In this document: piece after piece, positions 3,753 through 6,754 of the stretch
How the letters are laid out: every line of letters starts with the position of its first letter
Position numbering within the stretch: position 1 is the stretch's first letter
Origin: Thermodesulfobacteriaceae bacterium
GTDB taxonomy: Bacteria > Desulfobacterota > Thermodesulfobacteria > Thermodesulfobacteriales > Thermodesulfobacteriaceae
Direction of reading: 5' to 3'
Length of the DNA stretch: 6,754 nucleotides
Assembly: GCA_015494725.1 (NCBI GenBank)
Contig: WGAR01000111.1
Coordinates: forward strand, 1 to 6,754
Program-made: the position numbers and the translations under genes
Notes under the pieces: generated by a model
Seen by the model: only the letters and a program-made list of their open reading frames with translations
Told to the model about the DNA's origin: nothing
The model's database searches: none

Positions 3753-5204
3753 ATGCGCATGGATATTCGTCTCGCTACTCCTGTAAGAGGTCTTCTCTTA
3801 GAGAATCCTCATCCGCAGGAGATAATTCTGGAAGGGCTCAGTCTAAGCGGGGCTTATCTGAGGCCTCCGGTTCGGGTAGGAGAAGCCATTCTGGAGATTC
3901 AGTTGCCCGAACTGGAGGATCTCAAGCTTTCGGCCCAGAAGGTTAGAGAGGACGAGAGAGGTACGGCGGTACGGTTCCTTTTTGCCGAGGAACAGAGTCT
4001 TTTAAAGCTCTGGAATTTTATCCTGAGCAGGTTGTCTCCCTACTGGGGCAAGGCCTGTCCTTACTGTAATCGGGGAGTGGTAGTTAAGGGGCGCTGCTCC
4101 TCCTGTCGTCTTCTGGTGGACATAAAGAAAAGTACATACATATATGAACATATGGCCGAAACCCTCCCTCTGCGGGTAGGGCAATACGCCCGGATTCTGG
4201 CCTCCGGCGAGGCCTTGCGGGTCTATACCCTGCTGAACCGGCTGACCCTCTGCAAACAGGGTTACAAGCCGGATATCGAATTTGTGGGCTCCTGTTCCCG
4301 GATGCTGGAGGTATTTTCCCTGATTCGAAAGGTGGCCCCTCTGGACGTTCCGGTCCTGATCCTGGGGGAATCCGGAACCGGAAAGGAACTGGTGGCCCAG
4401 GCCATTCACGAAAGGAGCCTGCGGCGCAACAATCCTTTTGTGGCCATAAACTGTGCGGCCATACCGGAAGCCCTGCTTGAGGCCGAGCTTTTCGGTTACG
4501 AAAAGGGTTCCTTTACCGGGGCCTCGGCCTCCAAGATCGGTAAGGCCGAACTGGCCCATACCGGAACCCTGTTTCTGGATGAGATCGGCGATCTTCCCCT
4601 CAACCTTCAGGCCAAACTGCTACGTTTCCTGGAGAAGGGCGAGGTGCAGCGTATAGGCGAGCTCCGGCCCCGCCGGGTGGATGTGCGGATCCTTGCGGCC
4701 ACGAACAGGGATCTGTCCCGAGCGGTGAAGGAGGGAGCCTTTCGGGAGGATCTTTATTATCGTTTGGCCGTCTTTACCCTGGAATTGCCCCCGCTGCGGG
4801 AGCGGGGAGAGGATAAGCTGATCCTGGCGGATTATTTCCTCCGGAAGTTCTCCATGGAATACCGCGTAAAACGGAGGTTTTCGGCAGCCGCCAAGAATGC
4901 CATTTTGGAGTATGAATGGCCGGGAAATGTGAGGGAGATGATCAATAAGATCAGAAGGGCCATTATTGTCTCCGAAAGCGAGGAAATAACCCCCGGGGAT
5001 CTGGGTCTGATTTCAAACGGAACGTTGGAGAAGGAACGAACCCGTCCCTCCGGGATGAAGGTCCGGGATCTGGGTCGGGAGGCCCTTTATCGTCTCCTCT
5101 CGGAGAACGATTTCAATGTCTCCCGTACGGCCCGAAAGCTGGGTGTGAGCCGCCCCACCCTTTATAAGTTGATCAAGAAACACGGTTTAAAACTTGAACG
5201 GTAA
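3753..5204 (+). CDS. Sigma-54-dependent activator with PilZ-like and zinc-ribbon input domains
   Basis: The protein has 483 residues. Residues 1 to about 95 resemble a PilZ domain: R2-x3-R6 and GLSLSG at 28-33, where the usual Asp/Asn of (D/N)xSxxG is Gly. Next is a zinc ribbon, C102-x2-C105-x9-C115-x2-C118. The AAA+ sigma-54 domain spans about 176-400 with Walker A GESGTGKE (205-212), the sigma-54 loop GSFTGA (252-257, Ser for the usual Ala), Walker B FLDEIGD, sensor motif ATNRD and sensor II WPGNVRE. The C-terminus (about 433-483) is a Fis-type helix-turn-helix. No phospho-receiver domain is present. In known PilZ proteins the two motifs bind cyclic-di-GMP. The start is fixed by a TAA immediately before it and the GGGGGTGGG site seven bases upstream. 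It probably drives the promoter at 131-146. Cyclic-di-GMP control is an inference, weakened by the altered motif. Confidence 0.93.
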   Translation: MRMDIRLATPVRGLLLENPHPQEIILEGLSLSGAYLRPPVRVGEAILEIQLPELEDLKLSAQKVREDERGTAVRFLFAEEQSLLKLWNFILSRLSPYWGKACPYCNRGVVVKGRCSSCRLLVDIKKSTYIYEHMAETLPLRVGQYARILASGEALRVYTLLNRLTLCKQGYKPDIEFVGSCSRMLEVFSLIRKVAPLDVPVLILGESGTGKELVAQAIHERSLRRNNPFVAINCAAIPEALLEAELFGYEKGSFTGASASKIGKAELAHTGTLFLDEIGDLPLNLQAKLLRFLEKGEVQRIGELRPRRVDVRILAATNRDLSRAVKEGAFREDLYYRLAVFTLELPPLRERGEDKLILADYFLRKFSMEYRVKRRFSAAAKNAILEYEWPGNVREMINKIRRAIIVSESEEITPGDLGLISNGTLEKERTRPSGMKVRDLGREALYRLLSENDFNVSRTARKLGVSRPTLYKLIKKHGLKLER

Positions 5205-6152
5205 CCGGATTTCGATGCTGAAGTCCGGAGCGTCGTCGGTCAACCCCACTCCCACCGAAAAGTTCAGGGAGGTGCGGGAGGAAAGCACATAAGAAGAGCC
5301 GAAATAAAGGATACCCACATTATAGTCGGTATCCGGTTGTTTTTCTCCGTCCACCTCGGTGCGAGAATAGACCCGCTCGGTGAGGTAGGTGTTCAGGGAG
5401 AGTTTTTCATTAAGGGCGTAGGCTACCCCGAGGGTAAATTCCACGCTATCTCCAGGTTTATAATCCCTTCCCCCGATGGTCCTTTTGAAGTTGTAAAAGT
5501 AGGCCACGCTTCCGAAAAGTACCCCGGGATCGCTTCTCTTCACCCAGGAAAGCCCCAGGGATACCCCCCAGTGTCCGTTTCCGGTGGGCAGTTCTTTGGG
5601 CCGACCCTGGGCATCATATTTGAGTCCGTAAGGGTCCTTTCCGGTTCGACTCTTAACCTTGAAGTTAAGGACCAGGTCCGGCCGGCTCCCCTTTTCATAG
5701 AGAATCTGATAGGAGGCCCCGAAGGTGATGTCCCCGAAGGCGGAGTCATCCACCCTTTTTTCCTGGGTGGTGGAATCCTCCTTGAAGGCGTAACGATCGT
5801 GGCGGTAAAGATAGGGGACACTGAGGTCCACCTGAAGTCCCTGGCTAAGACCGTATCTGAAATTCAACGAGGCGGTGAAGACATCCTTTTTGACATCCTC
5901 GGTCTTTATTTCCCCCAGGACGATGGCCTGAAGGATGGTAAAGCCACTGATAGCGATAAAGGCCCTTGAGGTATGAGAGTACTGTATAGAGGGCTCCACC
6001 ACCAATACCCCCCGGGGAACGAGAACCCCGCCCTTTTCCTGAAGAAGGGTCTCTTCCAGCGGCGTGGATCGTGGCGACGGTTTTTCCTGGGCCCGGGAAA
6101 TTCCGGAGGTAAGAAGCAAAAAAAGCAACCAAAATATACCGACCTTTCGCAT
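5187..6152 (-). CDS. Outer-membrane beta-barrel of the FapF / MetA-pathway transporter type
   Basis: This 321-residue protein has a signal peptide cut near SRA (residue 21), a short linker with one brief helical stretch (TPLEETLLQEK) and then alternating amphipathic strands to the end. The last residue is Phe, in RLPFKF, the usual signal for outer-membrane assembly. GFTILQAIVLG near residue 70, GDITFGASYQI at 140 and GLTDDAPDF near 303 are typical of barrels annotated as phenol-degradation (MetA-pathway) transporters, the group to which I believe the FapF pore barrel belongs. Pseudomonas FapF has a sizeable N-terminal coiled-coil plug before the barrel; here only about 30 residues precede it. 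It is convergent with the activator, sharing 18 bases at the 3' ends. It probably exports the fibre subunits. The barrel is firm; the FapF role is inferred from context. Confidence 0.82.
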   Translation of the reverse strand: MRKVGIFWLLFLLLTSGISRAQEKPSPRSTPLEETLLQEKGGVLVPRGVLVVEPSIQYSHTSRAFIAISGFTILQAIVLGEIKTEDVKKDVFTASLNFRYGLSQGLQVDLSVPYLYRHDRYAFKEDSTTQEKRVDDSAFGDITFGASYQILYEKGSRPDLVLNFKVKSRTGKDPYGLKYDAQGRPKELPTGNGHWGVSLGLSWVKRSDPGVLFGSVAYFYNFKRTIGGRDYKPGDSVEFTLGVAYALNEKLSLNTYLTERVYSRTEVDGEKQPDTDYNVGILYFGSSYVLSSRTSLNFSVGVGLTDDAPDFSIEIRLPFKF

Positions 6153-6189
6153 TTAAATACCCCCGTCTTTTTAAAAAGAATCCAAAATT

Positions 6190-6218
6190 TTCATAACATA
6201 GCCAATAACAAAAGTCAA
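6190..6218 (-). promoter_or_regulatory. Sigma-70-type promoter of the barrel gene
   Basis: On the minus strand, TTGACT (6218-6213) and TATGAA (6195-6190) are 17 bp apart, giving a start about 30 bases before the ATG at 6152. A GGGGG ribosome-binding site lies at 6164-6160. No sigma-54 signature is seen here, so the pore may be made constitutively while the subunits are switched. Confidence 0.5.
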
Positions 6219-6257
6219 TTCTTTCTTAAGATCAATTCTTTTGCTCTTTCTTTTGCT
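6215..6257 (+). repeat. Short direct repeats in the AT-rich intergenic region
   Basis: TCAATTCTTT occurs at 6215-6224 and 6232-6241 (period 17), and TTCTTTTGCT at 6236-6245 and 6248-6257 (period 12). They overlap the barrel gene's -35 element and could be regulator sites, or low-complexity sequence. The remainder of 6153-6289 holds no gene that I can see. Confidence 0.35.
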
Positions 6258-6259
6258 TT

Positions 6260-6265
6260 TATGAT
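6260..6265 (+). promoter_or_regulatory. Possible -10 element for rightward genes
   Basis: TATGAT matches five of six bases of the -10 consensus and lies 24 bases before the ATG at 6290. No good -35 is found at the right distance, so support is weak. Confidence 0.25.
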
Positions 6266-6289
6266 CTATTTTTGAAACAAATCGAGAAT

Positions 6290-6385
6290 ATGAAAAAGGA
6301 TCCATTTAGGTCTTCAGAAATTTATCTTTCGGAGGTTCTGCCCGAAGGGGTTTTCGGTGGTAATCTTGGGGAAACAAATCCCTAG
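6290..6385 (+). CDS. Possible 31-residue small protein or leader peptide
   Basis: An ATG opens 31 codons beginning MKKDPFRSSEIYLSEVLPEG and ending in TAG at 6383-6385. The stop overlaps the AGGAGG ribosome-binding site of the next ORF, which would allow translational coupling. No strong Shine-Dalgarno precedes it. The peptide has no signal sequence and I recognise no family. It may be a real small gene, a leader, or chance. Confidence 0.35.
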   Translation: MKKDPFRSSEIYLSEVLPEGVFGGNLGETNP

Positions 6386-6394
6386 GAGGAGGCG

Positions 6395-6619
6395 TTGAAA
6401 AAGGGAGCGCGGGTCTTCAATTGGGTGTGGAGCGGGGTGCTGGTTCTTCTTTTAGGGTGGCGAATCGGGGACTTTGTGGGAGAGTTTATGGCCGGGAACT
6501 ATCACATGACCCTGAGACATTTCATCCTTCGGGGGCGACCGGCCGAAATCCTCCAGTTGTTGATCATTCTGGCGTTGGCGGGGCTTTTGAAGTGTAGCAT
6601 GAGAGGAATAAGAATGTGA
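6395..6619 (+). CDS. Small two-helix membrane protein, TTG start, unknown function
   Basis: This 74-residue protein has a basic N-terminus (MKKGAR), a hydrophobic helix at about 8-24 with several Trp, a polar middle segment with His and Arg (residues 36-49), and a second helix at about 52-66 followed by basic residues. The basic flanks (KK/R before helix 1, K/R after helix 2) suggest both ends are cytoplasmic. AGGAGGAGG at 6384-6392 sits at the right distance for TTG at 6395; no ATG is available before residue 32. I recognise no family. It is separated from the amyloid locus by an intergenic region and may be unrelated to it. Confidence 0.65.
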   Translation: MKKGARVFNWVWSGVLVLLLGWRIGDFVGEFMAGNYHMTLRHFILRGRPAEILQLLIILALAGLLKCSMRGIRM

Positions 6620-6661
6620 ACCCCCGGACAACGCGACGGTCCCGGACAGTCCCGTCCCCAA
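6620..6661. other. GC-rich spacer between convergent genes
   Basis: CCCGGACA occurs twice, and GACGG (6635-6639) can pair with CCGTC (6652-6656). It might act as a weak two-way terminator, but there is no T-run on either strand. Confidence 0.25.
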
Positions 6662-6754
6662 TTAGATTTCCTCTTTCAATCGTTTCCAGAATTCCCTGGT
6701 AGAAAGAATCTCTACGCCTTCAAACTTGCCTAAATTAAGTAGTTCTTTATCTCC
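6662..6754 (-). CDS. C-terminal end of a PIN-domain toxin-like protein (partial)
   Basis: The minus strand is open from the right edge to a TAA at 6664-6662 and encodes 30 residues. They begin GDKELLNLGKFEG and continue to VEILSTREFW before a basic/acidic end. This is the characteristic tail of PIN-family ribonuclease toxins: the G-D-K/x-D/E-L-L motif of the last acidic active-site strand, then a short strand and T-x-x-E-F helix. Most of the gene, including the other catalytic acidic residues and any antitoxin, lies outside the window. Family assignment is by motif recall on a short piece. Confidence 0.7.
   Translation of the reverse strand, partial: GDKELLNLGKFEGVEILSTREFWKRLKEEI

Noticed and set aside
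3716..3946. Open frame of 76 codons starting at 3716
   Set aside because: It overlaps the PilZ-like start of the activator in another frame. The Ser/Arg-rich product and lack of a ribosome-binding site mark it as a shadow.
4203..4216. TCCGGCGAGGCCTT also present in the activator gene, matching the repeat block of gene 2
   Set aside because: It encodes the common Ser-Gly-Glu-Ala string with this genome's preferred codons. The surrounding sequence does not match, so it is coincidence rather than a dispersed repeat.
5337..5969. Plus-strand open frame (210 codons) opposite the barrel gene
   Set aside because: The minus-strand reading has a signal peptide, regular beta strands and a C-terminal Phe. 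The plus-strand product has no recognisable features.
1..6754. tRNA, rRNA, CRISPR array, insertion sequence ends or known riboswitch
   Set aside because: I saw no cloverleaf, no regularly spaced repeats and no transposase or terminal inverted repeats. I found no conserved riboswitch core on either strand by reading.

Overview
The window looks like a complete or nearly complete functional-amyloid locus of the Fap (FapA-F) type from a Gram-negative bacterium. Every product of the main cluster carries a Sec signal peptide except the regulator. A diderm envelope is shown by a C-terminal-Phe outer-membrane beta-barrel and a periplasmic C39 peptidase. The moderately high GC content, strong Shine-Dalgarno sites and gene style suggest a thermophilic Thermodesulfobacteriota-like organism. 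That placement is an inference with no marker gene behind it.

Layout. Bases 1-161 are regulatory. They hold three copies of an octamer CTTTACAW and two CCCCTGGT elements, followed by a near-perfect sigma-54 promoter that abuts the first start codon. Five plus-strand genes follow: (1) 162-452, a small secreted protein with an LxxVRGG motif; (2) 464-1054, a secreted protein with three short RG-NQ-G-N repeats; (3) 1085-2416, the probable main fibre subunit with three Fap-type repeats; (4) 2467-3150, a periplasmic C39-type cysteine peptidase like FapD; (5) 3165-3677, a second LRGG protein that also ends in a gene-2-type repeat. A GC-rich hairpin lies between genes 3 and 4. Gene 6 (3753-5204) is a sigma-54 activator with a PilZ-like N-terminus and a four-cysteine zinc ribbon. 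On the minus strand, gene 7 (6152-5187) is an outer-membrane barrel resembling the FapF/MetA-pathway barrel family; its 3' end overlaps that of gene 6.

Right of this, 6153-6289 is AT-rich and probably carries divergent promoters. A 31-codon ORF may be coupled to a TTG-started two-helix membrane protein (6395-6619). The window closes with the C-terminal end of a PIN-family toxin-like protein on the minus strand (6662-6754).

Working model (inference): the PilZ/zinc-ribbon activator, perhaps gated by cyclic-di-GMP, turns on the operon from the sigma-54 promoter. Subunits 2 and 3 are exported by Sec and leave through the barrel. The C39 enzyme processes clients in the periplasm, and the two RGG proteins are its best candidate substrates because their motifs match double-glycine leaders. 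I give no gene symbols because assignment to individual fap genes rests on motif recall, not alignment.
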